NCBI GenBank assembly: GCA_012976225.1
Contig: JAAVVG010000011.1
Coordinates: 496,001-560,000, forward strand
Source: Golubevia sp. BC0850
Taxonomy: Eukaryota > Basidiomycota > Exobasidiomycetes > Golubeviales > Golubeviaceae
Reading direction: 5' to 3'
Length of the DNA stretch: 64,000 nt
How positions within the stretch are numbered: position 1 is the first letter of the stretch; every line of letters starts with the position of its first letter. Below are positions 12,311 through 23,603 of this stretch, one piece after another. Both the position numbers and the translations under genes were made by a program. Under the pieces are notes generated by a model, which was not told the DNA's origin, did no database searches, and saw only the letters and a list, made by a program, of their open reading frames with translations.

Positions 12311-13645
12311 TCACTTGAGAGTTTTTGGTAGGTATTGGATACCTTCAGCTGGACAGCTGGAGTTGGTAGTAGAGTCGACAGCAACGTACTGCGATCGTTG
12401 AAAAAGATCGGGAGAAAAAGATACAGTGGAAGTTAGTCTTCGATGTCTGCGATGATGGCTCAAGACTGTCTTACCTTGCCGTTGATGAGTGGCCCGTACA
12501 CATTGTTGAAGTACCAAAGTTCGTTGAGCTGGTGGTGAGGTCAGAGATAGATTGATGCGTAAGAAAGGAAGTTAGTGATCTACAGGAAAAGAAAGGAGGG
12601 AGTCGATTTGCTTCGACTCTGCGCTTTCTTCCTCTCCTCACCTTCTTTCCTCTGCATCCGATGTAAGGAATTCCTCCATGCTTCTTGGAAAGTGCTCCTT
12701 GAATATCAGCTAGAGTGTAGTTCATTGTGGTAGAAGGAACAATGTCTGCTTCAGCTAGCCATTTGTAAGTTGGCAGCTGCTTGAATTGCTTAACTATCTC
12801 AGCGAAGTAGCCAACCATTGCTTGGTCGTTTTGAGAGAGATGTCTGTACTTCAAAGTGTGTTGACATTCTCCTCTCAAGCTGATCGAAGGGAAGCGAAGG
12901 GAAAGGAAGGGAAGGGGAGAGAAGGAAGAATCGGAAGTCAGACAGAACGGACGCCTTCTTCTTTCTTTCTTCGGCACTCACGTCGAGAAACAAGTTGCGT
13001 GCTTTGCTTGTTCGTGGTTCCAGAAGCTTGGATCATCTCCACCAATGTCCTTGTAGTAGACCTTCATGTACTCAAGGAGCTCTGGATCGGCCTCTCCAAT
13101 GATGCGTTCGATTTCGGCCCCAGAGTATTCTGGAATACCAGTAGTTGATGAACAGTACTGTGGGTAAGTTCCATCGCAGTAATCCGGCCAGAGGCCGTGA
13201 ATGGTAAAATCGTCTGCTGGTCCTTTAGGGGGATCAGTATCCCAGAACTGGGTCTAGACGGATAGAGAATGGGAGGGAGGTGTCAGAAAAATACACTTGT
13301 GACAGTCCCCTCTTCCTTAACCAATTCTGATCCATGGAAGCGATATAAGTATATGTTCGTGCTCTGATATTACCTGTAGAACGAGACCAGACTCTTTTGC
13401 TCCAGCCTGAGAGAGAACGAAGGGGGAGAGAGGATTAGCAAACTCCACACGAGAGACAAGCCTCTCTCATCTGAACTGACCTCGATGGCTCCATTGTAGC
13501 AGCAGCTGGCTGAAGAGTTTGCCTTGATCTCATAATGAGAATGACAACTTCTTTGAGTTGAGGCAGCGAAACATGAGAGAGGGTTGAGAATCGAGGTTGC
13601 CAGGCACGATGCAGGTAGAAGGGCTAGCAGGGCAATAGAGAGCAT
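12311..13645 (-). CDS. Secreted ribonuclease T2
   Basis: Base-nonspecific acid endoribonuclease, secreted or vacuolar. Six exons (13645-13481, 13406-13374, 13253-12982, 12879-12642, 12528-12475, 12388-12311) give 279 residues. A signal peptide (MLSIALLALLPASCLA) leads. The first active-site segment, FTIHGLWPDYC, is intact. The second reads FWNHEQAKHATCFST; it keeps the catalytic His, Glu, Lys and His, but family members usually read HEWxKHGTC, so Trp and Gly are replaced by Gln and Ala. Multiple Cys residues (SCCYNG, CDGTYPQYCSS, GECQHTL, IGCRGKK) fit the disulfide pattern of fungal T2 enzymes. A TATA-like TATAAAAAA lies about 100 bp upstream on the minus strand. Extracellular RNA scavenging is the usual role. 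Confidence 0.93.
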
Positions 13646-13725
13646 GGTGATGAAGAGATAACCTTTGAAAGAGCGTGAATAGAAAGGAATGAATAATGGT
13701 GGAGGGGAGGGGAAGAAGATAGAGG

Positions 13726-14330
13726 ATGAAAAGGATCATCCATTTTTTATAGCTTATCGAGGGCCCACGTTGTGTGTTCGAAGAACGCCCTGAAAACCTC
13801 GCTTCCTTCGTGGACCAAATCTTCCACTCCGCCGAGCTTTTGAACCTGGCTGAATTCGAACTAGATCTGCTATTTCTGAGATTCTTCGAAGACCTCACAG
13901 AACATCTACAACACGTTCGTACACTCCTCGGTCCACATGGAATACATAGGGTTCTCAGGTAGGACTGAAATGAGTTGAACGTGAGTAGCGGAGGTCTGCT
14001 AAATGTCTCTTCGCCACCAACAGAATAAGTGCAGTGAACCTGGAAACAAGGGAAGGTTCGAAAAAGGGTCGCTATGGACTTGAGCTGTGATGCCGGACGC
14101 TGCGATGGGTCAGAAAAAAGCTAGAGGATCGAAGAGCAGAACAAAGGGGAAGAAGAAAAGAGAATTTAGATCGGAAGAGGAAAGAGAAGGAAGCATGGGA
14201 CGAAGAACGGCGGACACAAGCGAAGGGAAGGGATGAAGCGAGTGAACAGGAGTGGGAAAGAGTGGACAAGACCCAAAATTGTTTGACAAACATTTGACGG
14301 GAAAGACGACCACAAACACTCCTGAATTAT
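13726..14330 (+). pseudogene. Coding-like locus with in-frame stops, unknown product
   Basis: Plus-strand sequence from 13753 to 13960 reads as a convincing helical protein (ENLASFVDQIFHSAELLNLA, then LLFLRFFEDLTEHLQHVRTL). It ends at a GTAGGA donor and joins in phase after CCAACAG at about 14030 to a short exon (ISAVNLETREGSKKGRYGLEL). A TGA follows, and the same frame continues into a charged coiled-coil stretch (RKKLEDRRAEQRGRRKENLD) to about 14294. Upstream, an ATG at 13726 is in frame but separated by a TAG at 13750-13752. It is either a decayed gene or one whose first exon I cannot find. The 5' end overlaps the RNase T2 promoter. No family is recognised. Confidence 0.35.
13743..13751 (-). 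promoter_or_regulatory. TATA box of the RNase T2 gene
   Basis: On the minus strand the sequence reads TATAAAAAA about 100 bp before the RNase T2 ATG at 13645, a plausible distance for a fungal inducible promoter. The same bases fall inside the plus-strand locus at 13726-14330. Confidence 0.4.
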
Positions 14331-14559
14331 TCACTTTTCGGCTTGGCTAATCGGATGTTGGTTGCATCAAGAGTTGAAGAGTGGAAGTAATGAAACTGGC
14401 ACATGAACAACGAACGCAAACATCCTCTTCCTGGAAAGAAAACAAAAGTTCCGTTAGTCTTTCTCTCCGAAGAAGCAACGAGAGAACACGTTTAGAGCTT
14501 TGACTTTGCTCTCTAGCTTGGAAGTTCACTCAGATGTTGACTCACTCTCATTTCTAGCC
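14331..14559. other. Intergenic stretch
   Basis: No supported gene. A minus-strand open stretch here could be former C-terminal or 3' UTR sequence of the F-box-like pseudogene, but it shows no recognisable motif. Confidence 0.25.
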
Positions 14560-16237
14560 TCAAAACTCTTCTTCGACAATAACCAATTCATACCCAGATG
14601 AGACGCAAATTCTCTCCAACGTTATCCTAGCTTCCAGCCATCCTCCTCCTAAGAGCTCCCCTGTAATGACATCCCCATGATGATCGATTGGCAGTCTTGA
14701 AGTGTGAATTCTCTCTACTGAGCAATTGGGGACCTTGTCTAGAACTCTGGCTAAAACATCCTCGGTACTATCCCCCACTTCTTTCCAATTTTAGCTGTAA
14801 CCCGAAAAGTTGCACGACAGGTAGAGGTCTGTCAATCTTGATGGGAAAGGTTGATAGTCTATTTCCCAACTTTCTGTGCGGAGGAAGGCTCGATTGATTG
14901 AAGCAAGCATCCATTGATCCAGAGAGAGAGATCTAAGAGATTTGAATCTAGTCAGAACAGTCTTGTCTTGTCTGCTCTTGAATTGAGAGAGAATGTCATG
15001 CAATCGAGCTTCAGAGAATCCAGTGAGGTGACAGAAGATCCCAACCTTTCAAAACTCCACAATCTAAGTGCCTCCCTTTGAATTCTGCGTCTTCAAACCG
15101 AAGACTGAATGTCTCGAGGTTCTTTGTAAATGAGAGTAGACTTTGGATTGCTAGTGGCGCTTCTTCTTCACTGACCTTGGGGTCTCTAGAATTGGAAAGT
15201 CTGTCGAGAAAATCTAAATCTAAGGTGCGAACTTTGAAATCTAGCTTCCTTATAGCTTCATGATGGTCTCTGATACATATTTACCATCTGATTTGTCTAG
15301 TGAAGAGTAAAAAGTAGCCTGTTGCAGTTTCGGTAAAGTGAGAAGGAATATGACGTTGCTAGTTGTGATAACCGGGTGGATGTGCTCCCATTTTTTAATG
15401 TTGAGAGTTACTAAAGTAGAAGTGGAACTTGTGAATAATTTGGCGTCTCTGCCAATTCTCTCGCAGAAGGGAAAGTAAACTTCTGTCCCGTTGGCATTTA
15501 GAGTCTCCAAGTGCGAAGCGTGTTTCAAAATCGTCGCCACCGCAGTTGCGATGATATTCTTCAGAAACCTTTCCCTCTACTTGGATTCGATGAAGACATT
15601 CATGTCAGGTATCACTTCTCCCAAGATCTGTGAATTGGTATCAGCTATTTGTAGGGCGCTTTTCTCAATGCAGAACCCAGCAGCTGTACCAGTGATTTGA
15701 CCACTTCTCATCTGAGAAATGTCGATCGGCAGAGACCACTTCGGTAACGTCTCCAAGTTTTGCTTTCCATACTCTACACCTGTTTTCTCGAAAGGAAACG
15801 GTTTGAGGAGAGCGCAATTGATTATGGTGATTGACCTGATTGGACCCCCAAGCGCTGGTTTCCTTTCCAAGAGACTGATGAGTCTAGAGAAATGCGCAAT
15901 GTCCAATCTGATATCTCTGAGATGGAAAGGTAGCCAGAGCTTAGCAGCTTTCATAGAGACAACGCAGAAAGAACGGAAAGCTCGATCGCGATGTCTGGAA
16001 AGGAGCGATGAAGAACTGATTAGTAAATGCTCTTTGATAGCCTTCTTTTCGCATGCTGAAAGTAACTCGAACCTCAGCATCCAGCCAGCAGCTCGTATGA
16101 CTAGAGACTCACCTTTTTCCTGCAGCTTCTCTTCCTTCCTCGTTTGGAATCATCTTTCTCAAGCCTGAAGCCTTGACGTTTCCCCAGGAGAAGATCTCTT
16201 CAGCAATCAAAGTTCTTTGTTGCTTTAGAGGTGCCAT
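14560..16237 (-). pseudogene. F-box/LRR-like protein pseudogene
   Basis: The start at 16237 (MAPLKQQRTLIAEEIFSWGN) and a proper intron (16112-16016, GTGAGT...AATCAG) lead into a long exon with SLLSRHRDRAFRSFCVVSMK and WLPFHLRDIRLDIAHFSRLI, resembling the F-box-plus-repeat proteins of basidiomycetes. The frame is then broken: an in-frame TAG at 15577-15579, a frameshift close to 15250, another around 15030, and an in-frame TAA at 14791-14793. Coding character (LETLNANGTEVYFPFCERIG, TRFKSLRSLSLDQWMLAS) persists across each break, so it was one protein of roughly 530 residues. Introns of 40 bp or less would be needed to rescue it, which this genome does not use elsewhere. Such proteins normally act as substrate receptors for SCF ubiquitin ligases; here no function is expected. 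Confidence 0.6.
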
Positions 16238-16641
16238 TTCGAGAAGTGTGGTCGATGGGTTTAGATTTTGAAATTTTGAAGGAAGAGCAAGTTCTTCACT
16301 CGAGGGAGGTCGCTGCGTCGATTAGATGATGACACCATTGGCCCAAATTGAAAGTGAAAGACCATTTCAAGAATTCTTACATTTCAAGGTAAAGTGAATC
16401 GAAGTCAAGTAATATAAATGAGACCGTTTAGTATATAGAGATAAGGAAACCAGAAGACAAAAGAAGAAGGGGGTTAAAAGAGAGTGAGGTGACTCGATTC
16501 GAGGGGTTTCAATCGAGGGTCTGAAATAAGGATTTGATTTATGTTTTTGCAAGGAGATGAGATAGATAACTATTGAGATGAGTTGAGGTAATTTTCGAAG
16601 ATTTTGTTTGATGGTTGTTCGTCCTAGAGATAAGAGGTTCT
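16238..16641 (-). other. Intergenic region between the F-box-like pseudogene and ERG6
   Basis: About 400 bp holding the former promoter of the pseudogene and the 3' UTR of ERG6, both on the minus strand. It is AT-richer than the flanking exons. No ORF of interest. Confidence 0.35.
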
Positions 16642-18501
16642 CTACTTGTTCGCTGGCTTCTTGGCAACGAAGAGCATCATTGGAGTGAAAAGTTTCTTTG
16701 AACCACCAGCTACTAAAGCGTCAGCAGCGATCTTGAGTTGTTCTCCAACGTCATGAGTTCCCTTTGGAACCAATCCTAAGAATTCAAGTCCCTTGACAGA
16801 AGTTTGAGTAACGACCTTTCCGACCCAAGTCATACTGGGAAAAGAAAAGTTGGAGATGGGAACACAAAAACGGAAGGTTGAGTCTTTCTTACTCAAGGTC
16901 TGAGGGTCAAAAGCCAATTTCTCCCTTTCTTCGAAAACTGAAACTCACCGCCAGCACATAGCAACATCCCAAAGAGTTTGACATTTTCTAATGTCACCCT
17001 CAAGAGGATAATACCAAGGAATCTTATCTCCAACATCAGCCAAATCTTCTTCTCTCAAGATTTCGAATCCTACGGTTTGCAATGCACTTCTAGCAGCAGC
17101 GATGGATCTCATTTCTGGAATTCCATCTCCAACTTCGATTCCATGAGCGATCCGTTTGTGTTCTGGGTTGGTTGGATCCCATGAATCGGTCATGCACCAT
17201 TCGTAGACTCCGAACTAAGGAGAAAAGAGGGGGGATTGTTGAGAAAAGGAGAAAGATAGAAAGGAGAAGGGGAAAAGGGCAGGGTAACTTACAATTCCTC
17301 CAGGCTTTAGAACCTTCAAGATTTGGCCATAAATACCTTCCCAGTTTGGAGCATGACAAGTAGCTTCAATAGCATAAACAGCATCGAAGGAATTTTCACC
17401 AAATTGAGAAACCAGATCCATGAAATCTCCTTTCACGACTGGAAGTGACCAAAAAAAAAAGGAAAAGAGATGAGAAAAAAACTTCAGCATTCTCTCTTCT
17501 TCCACTTCCACTTCCACTTCCCCCTCTCCCTCTCCCTCTTTCCCTCTTTCACGGGAAAATAACTCACATTCAACCTGTCCTCCCAACCCAGCCTTCTGAG
17601 TATAATTATTAGCTCTTCCAACTTGATATTCATTGTTATTCAAACCAACGATGTTGACATCTGCGAACCTGGCAATTTCTCTAGCAGGTCCTCCAACTCC
17701 ACACCCGACGTCTAAAACTCTCATTTTAGGTTTGAGTTGCATTGAATGAGCTAGATAATGTTCATGACGTGCGATGGCTTGATAGAAAGCTTCTCCAGGG
17801 TAATAACGTGCGAAGTGGAAGTTTTGTCCCCAGCCGTATTCGTAGAGATCTGTGGCTCCGTCGTAGTAACCTGGAGAGGAGAGGGAGGAAAGGAAGGGAA
17901 GAGGAGGGGGAGAGAGGGGGGGGGGGGTTAGAAGAAAGAAGATGGGGTAGAAGGTGGGAAGTGCGGTGCAGATCACTTCATTGTGGAATGTTATAAATGA
18001 CAGAGGATCTGAAAGCTGGGATAGAGAGAGGTCGAAACTTTCGTTGATGATCCCTTCCTCTAGTCTATGATTAGATTCGGAAGAACATTCTTGGGACGGC
18101 TGCCTCAAAAGGATATCCAGGTTCTCCTTTCCCACTCTATTCTGCTTCGATGCTTTAGATATTCAGACCAGGCAGTCCGTCTTGCTGAAGAAAGGCAGAA
18201 TCACAGAGGTCATCACTACCTTCCAGCCTCTCTCTTCACTTGGTTTCCTAATCCGGCCTTTTCCTTCCCCCTTCTAAGCAATTTACTCCCTTGCCCCTCT
18301 TCCAGATCGAGCTTGAAATTCCAGTATGTCTTTATGACTAGCATACAGAAGCAACTCACCATTGACAACACTAGTGTATTCAGTCTTCCTGTTGGCCATA
18401 TCAGTTTCGGTATCAGCTTTGGAATCCTTTTGCCAGAATTTCGAGTAGGACTCGATTCCTTCTAGGTTTCTGGAGTTCTTGCTGGATTTCTGGATAGACA
18501 T
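16642..18501 (-). CDS. ERG6: Sterol 24-C-methyltransferase
   Basis: Transfers methyl from S-adenosylmethionine to C-24 of zymosterol-type intermediates in ergosterol synthesis, at ER or lipid droplets. Five exons (18501-18360, 17870-17568, 17438-17293, 17214-16949, 16834-16642) give 349 residues, slightly short of the usual 370-385. Landmarks: [14 protein letters not shown] and [20 protein letters not shown], both sterol methyltransferase signatures; SAM motif [34 protein letters not shown]; then [14 protein letters not shown] and [10 protein letters not shown]. The C-terminus is [16 protein letters not shown]. The first intron (18359-17871) is 489 bp, long for this window, and contains a G-homopolymer. 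The second intron holds repeated CTTCCA units on the minus strand. The start is the only ATG before KSSKNSRN in frame with the conserved core. Confidence 0.96.
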
Positions 18502-19246
18502 GATGAAGTGAGTGACTGTGGAAAGACGTGGGAGAGAGAGAAGATGGTTGGGGCAGAGAGGCGAGTTAGTTTGAGTAGGACAAGAGTATGGGTGTGGAAG
18601 AGGGAGTTGATGAAGTAGAAGAAGACAATGATAGATAGATTCAATGGAATCAAAAATCAAGTTGAGGAGAGGAACGGACGATTTGAAAGTTGAGTTGATA
18701 AAGGAATTGGACGATTTGGAGATGATTCAAAAGTCTCAAGTTCAACGTTGAGGCCCAGGATGCAGACTTGACTTTAGGTTTTTGGTGTGGAATGGAATGG
18801 AATAGAACAGAATAGAATCAGATGAGATGTTTGATTGGTACTCACTCAAAAGGGATACCTAATATGAGAAGGATAAGGAAGGATAAGGATGGGGGGAACA
18901 ACTTCCCAAAATTCAGAAGCTTTTTAAGGGCTTGGAATCTCCAACGGAAGAGATCCTCAGCGCGCCTCATAGAGAGGGCTCTCTTTCACATCTTCTGGCA
19001 AATCTCTCCTTCATAATTTAAACTACCCACGAACGTCTACTCCAAAGCAAACTGAAGAGAATCGTCAAGAGATTTAAGTGAATCGACGTATTCAGTGGAT
19101 CGGATTCAACTTTAGCCAAAGAAGGGCTTCAAGGTCAACCTCTACTCCTCACTTCATCTCATTCTACTTATACCCACATCACAATCTTACATCACAATCT
19201 TTGATTCGCTAAGCAAGTTGAATCTCAAACCGAAACGAACCTCAAA
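18502..19246. promoter_or_regulatory. Divergent promoter region of ERG6 and the DnaJ gene
   Basis: About 745 bp between two divergent starts. It includes a short pentamer repeat of the GGAAT/GAATA type at about 18789-18820 and a C/T- and CA-rich leader before the DnaJ ATG. No ORF of coding character was seen. Regulatory function is inferred from position. Confidence 0.4.
18789..18820 (+). repeat. Short imperfect pentamer repeat
   Basis: GGAAT-like units in tandem (GGAATGGAATGGAATAGAAC and on), six imperfect copies about 290 bp upstream of the ERG6 start. Probably a simple-sequence tract; a regulatory role is possible but unproven. Confidence 0.5.
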
Positions 19247-20596
19247 ATGTTCGTAGCATCAAGTTTATTCAATTATGGTAAGTCTCAATCCCCACTCCCT
19301 CTACTTTCACCAGTGACCCCCATTCCATCCCCATAACCTTGTCCCCCCTCACCTCCCTTCCCTTCCCATCCCCTCTCTATCTATCTTCTTATCTCAGCCA
19401 CCTCAAAATCATCAACTTCAACCTCAAACCCAACCTCAACACCATCAGCGACGCGAGTAAAACGACATCCAAACAAAAAACCATCAATCTCAAATCCCAA
19501 TCTCACATCACCTACTCTTGAGGACATTCCTCCTCCATCCTACGCTTCAGTAGCTTCATCAAATGAACATACTTCTCAAACCGAGTTAGCGAAGAGAGCC
19601 ATCGTCGATTCTATCATAGAAGAACCTGATCTCTACAAGGTCTTGGGAGTGGGAAAGAAAGCAAAGGTAGATGAGATTAGGAGAGGCTTTTTGAATAGAA
19701 GTAGGGTTTGTCATCCTGAGTAAGTTTCAACAAGGTTCCAAGCATTGGGAATTGATGCTGGTTGGGCAGAAATGAGTTTCAGGTGAGGGGAACGGGAGGT
19801 CGTTTCAATGGAGATGGAGTGGCTAGGCTATGGGACTGCCTTCGAAGGCTCAAGAGACTTCAGCTTCGGTTTGGTGACAGAATGTCTCGTAAATGATCAC
19901 AAGATTTGTTTACGTTGACTTGTGAAACAGCAGTTTCGATGAATAGACAAAGAGGTAGTGGTTGCTTGGAAGTCGACGAGGTCGGGAATTGGAGGTCTGG
20001 ACCGGGTTTGAAGGTCCATCTTCAACTGGGATCCTTCCCTCAACCCTTCAAACTCAAGCAGTTTGAAACTCATTCGCAGTCTTCAAGACCGGCGCGAGGG
20101 GGCAGTAGAGTTCCAACTCCAAGTCCAACCACTCGCTTTCTACCCATCGGTCTCCTCATCACCTCGCTTCCCTTTCCCTTTCGCTCAAACTAAACCCCCT
20201 TCACCCCTTCTCTTCCCCATCTTTCTCAGCAAATTTCCAAACTACCCTCCATCAACTCTAGCCTTCCAAAGAGTTTCCTTCGCCTACGAAACTCTCTCCA
20301 AACCCAATTCTCGTAGGATCTACGACGTTTCTGGAAGACATGATCTGGCTGCTGCCATGAATGGTGGTGGAAGTTCAAATTCTTATACTGGAACTTCAAG
20401 TGGAAATGCTGGAATGGGAATGGAAAGTGGTGATGAAACTCTCAATGGTGTTCTTTACTCTGTGTTTTGTGAATTCTTGGAGGGGGATTTTGAGATGATT
20501 AGAGTTTTAGTTAGTGAGTATCACTTTCTCAATTCGATATCCTCAGATGGAGTAAAAAGAATTTGTTCTAATCATGGGATAGAACTTGAACCTCTT

Positions 20597-20636
<40 letters not shown>

Positions 20637-21487
20637 GTGCAATGAATGAAGGTAACCCAGGATTAAATCTAGGAGAAGACGCAGTAGAATCTTTAGAAGG
20701 TGCTTTCAAGAAAATGAGAGAATTCATGTTAAATGGGAAGAAATACCTCTCAATTATCAGATTCGAATTGATTAGACTTTATGAGATCCAACATTCTTTG
20801 AGACAATTAAGTTATTTTGATGTTTTTGGGAGATTGAGATTGACTATGAGATTGGCTAGAGTTACTATTGGGATTCCTTTGGCTATTGATCAAGCTATGA
20901 AAGATGGGAAAGGAGAGGATAAAGATTATGATGAGGAGGAGGAGGAGGAAGGAGAGGGAGATGAGGGTGAAGAGGAAGGAGAAGGTGATAGAAGAGCTAG
21001 ATGGCAAGGACATGAAGAAGAAGAATTTGGAATGGCAGAAGATAGTGAAAATGAAGAAACTTTGGGAGAAAAGTTTAGAAAAGAAAGAAGAGAGATGAAG
21101 GAAAGGGAAAGGAAATTAAAGAGACAAAATTTGAAAAATGGGTTTGTTAATAGAAGTCCTTCTTCAAGTGAAATTCCTAACAAGACTAAGAGGAAGAAGC
21201 AGAAGAGAGACAACTTTGGGGATAGGAGTAGAGAAGATAGTAATGGAAGTAGAGAGACTGGTAATAGAAGTAGAGAGAATAGTAGAGATGATGAACTTCA
21301 AGAAGATGAAGAAGAAAATGAGGAGGAAGAAGATCAAGGGGATTACGAAGAAGAAGAAGAGATAAAGAAACAACCTAATAGAGGTTTGTTTGGAAGTACC
21401 ACTTCTAGTCTATTGGGTGGAGTTGTCAAGGTACTGGAAACTTCTGAAGGTTGGGTTCCTGGCAGCAAAAGGAATCAAGATGATTAA
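19247..21487 (+). CDS. DnaJ-domain (Hsp40) protein with acidic C-terminal tail
   Basis: J-proteins stimulate Hsp70 ATPase activity. Four exons (19247-19277, 19398-19719, 20230-20513, 20637-21487) give 495 residues. After a Ser/Thr-rich head, the J domain begins near residue 76: DLYKVLGVGKKAKVDEIRRG, then CHPDKFPNYPPSTLAF and FAYETLSKPNSRRIYDVSG. The HPD triplet is split by the 510-bp second intron, which is easily missed. A conserved helical region follows (GDETLNGVLYSVFCEFLEGD, then ESLEGAFKKMREFMLNGKKY and FDVFGRLRLTMRLARVTIG), resembling the DnaJ-X type region of fungal Caj1/Djp1-like proteins. The last ~180 residues are Glu/Asp/Lys/Arg-rich and probably disordered. The third intron ends in a long CT microsatellite used as its polypyrimidine tract. 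Confidence 0.88.
20598..20634 (+). repeat. CT dinucleotide microsatellite at a splice acceptor
   Basis: About 18 CT units lie directly before the AG of the DnaJ gene's third intron. Length changes here would alter the polypyrimidine tract of a required splice site. Confidence 0.85.
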
Positions 21488-23603
21488 ATCCATCAAATAC
21501 TTATTCTTTCCTATTCTCAAAAGCAAAATCCACTCAAATTTTCCATAATTTTCCCCTGCCTATCTTCAACACGAACCCCAAGTCCTCACATCTCCAGCAC
21601 CTCAAACATCTATTCAAAGCTTCCCTTTCATACCCTTCTCTCTCTAGAGTCCCAAAGGATTATTTACCTCTTTCTGTTATCTCACTTCATGGACAATCTT
21701 TCGGTTCAGCAAATCAATCTTCGGTATTCTCGGTCACGCTTCTTTCAAGAAATTTCCAAATCTCTCCTCTTCTCTCGTGTACTCTTTTCCCTCTTTTCTG
21801 TTTTGCTTGCTCGTTTTCTGTCTTATTCTGGTCTGGTTTCTCTTTACATTTTGTTATTGTTTTCCGTTTTGCAAGATCTAGTTCTCTGTCACCTACCTGG
21901 TGAATGGTTGTCAAGTCGTTTGTCCAAAAGCGGGAGATACGCTCACGGAAACAATTTGATTCAATAAATCCCCTGTTGTTCTACTCGACTTTCTTTTGCG
22001 GCTTTCTTACTTTACACTTCGCAGCCCTTTTGCGCCAACCTGCGACGTCCACCTCGGTCCCCTTTTCTGTCCCCCCAATCCCCGATCCACTCAGTCTGTT
22101 CTGGTCTTGTCTTCTCATGCCAGCCTTTCTGATAGAATTGGAGTCCTCTACCGGAATGCGGCCCTTCATATCGACAAGAGGAGAAAGAATGACTTAAGTC
22201 TCGTTCGCAATCGAACATCCGAAAGAGGCGACAGCTCGTGGGAGATCTCTGTTCCTCTTTCAATTTGCGTTCTAGGCCGCGAAAAAGAGAGAGGATGGGG
22301 CAAATGTGATTTGCTCTCATTCTAATTCAGCAGGGGCTCTACCAAATCAGGGAGGCGGGAGAGATTGCTGTATCAACACCGAGTGGCAACAACTAAGGTT
22401 CTCCGAATCTCCTTGCTGCATCAGCGAAAGACTGCGGAGGTGGACAATCTAGTGTCCTCAGAGATTGAGCTATATCCAGTACAAGAAATGGGAAGGAAAA
22501 CTGCTGCGCTTTAGACAGAAAGAAAAACCTGAATTCATTTAAAGAGTCGTGTCCCTCCTTTGATCTCGTTATTCCTCCCATGCGGAGTCTATGCCCTCTT
22601 CCTTCTCAGCTGAATCGGAATTGAGATACTGAGCTTCTATCAATAAGTCTGAGGAGCCTAAGCTTCAAGCTCAGGATCTCAATTCTTTTTGAACCTCGCG
22701 TCATCAGTCCTAGCAGATTTCAGGTATCAGCCGCATCAGATCTAAGAGATTGCCAGCCTGCTTTCTGTCGGTAAGATCAGCCCATATGGAAGATTTGAGT
22801 GGTAGATAGTTCTCAAACCTCACGGGGTGGTTGAGCTATGTGGAGTGAGCTATCGAAAGGGTGGGCAAAGGAGGCCGGATGAGGTCGTCGGCTACCTTCC
22901 GTTCCCTAGACGTCACTTCAAACCTCCTATCATCCGACAACCCAGCAGCAGAGAAAAGAAAGAAGCTCGAGTAAAGGTTGTGGAGGAAGAGAGAGGCTGA
23001 GAGAGGGTTGACTCAATCACCGAGGGAACTGACAAATGCAGGGTCGTCGGTTTGAAATTCTCGTCTTGATCAGTTTCGCGGAGCCACCACCCTCCCGATG
23101 TGATTGAGATTGAACTTTGCGATCTGCACTCGTCTGGTTCCTTAATTTTATGAATTTTCCGAGCTTTATGTACTGTTCCTTGAGATTGATTGGTCTCCTT
23201 ACCGAGGGGCTGGGCTGGGCACGCTGGGCCGCCAGATTGGTTCCCTCATTTTCTCACTTGCGGAACCCTTCTTTCTTCTTCCATCCCTCTTTCACTTCTT
23301 CCTCCACCTCTTCAAATTACCCCATTGGGTTTGGAGTCCAGGAAACTTCTAGGAACTGAATCCCAAGCAGAGACCACCTCCGGTTGTGGTGAAATGATGT
23401 CAGAGGTATCTTCCAGCTCCACATCATCATCAAGGTCTCTCCTGCACCCTTCGAAAATCTCGAAGGAGGGATCAAGTGGAGTAGCCACTGAAAAGGTATA
23501 TAAGGACTCAAAAATTAGGCACTCATCTTTTCCCATCACAACAAAACCTCTTTTCTTTTCTTCTTCAAACTCAACCCAATCATCCAACCACATCTCAATT
23601 AAG
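21488..23603. other. Gene-poor 2.1-kb region
   Basis: The longest stretch without a supportable gene. Open frames exist on both strands but none shows a domain, signal peptide or consistent splice structure. The first 500 bp are C/T-rich on the plus strand. The last part is the promoter of the allergen-like gene, with a TATATAAG box at 23497-23504. It could hold a long upstream regulatory region or a non-coding RNA; I see no direct evidence for the latter. Confidence 0.4.
23497..23504 (+). promoter_or_regulatory. TATA box of the allergen-like gene
   Basis: TATATAAG about 107 bp before the split start codon, followed by an A/C/T-rich leader without any ATG. This fits a strong, regulated promoter. 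Confidence 0.6.

Noticed and set aside
21689-22325. Overlapping open frames on both strands in the gene-poor region
   Set aside because: Low-complexity hydrophobic or basic translations with no splice consistency or recognisable motif.
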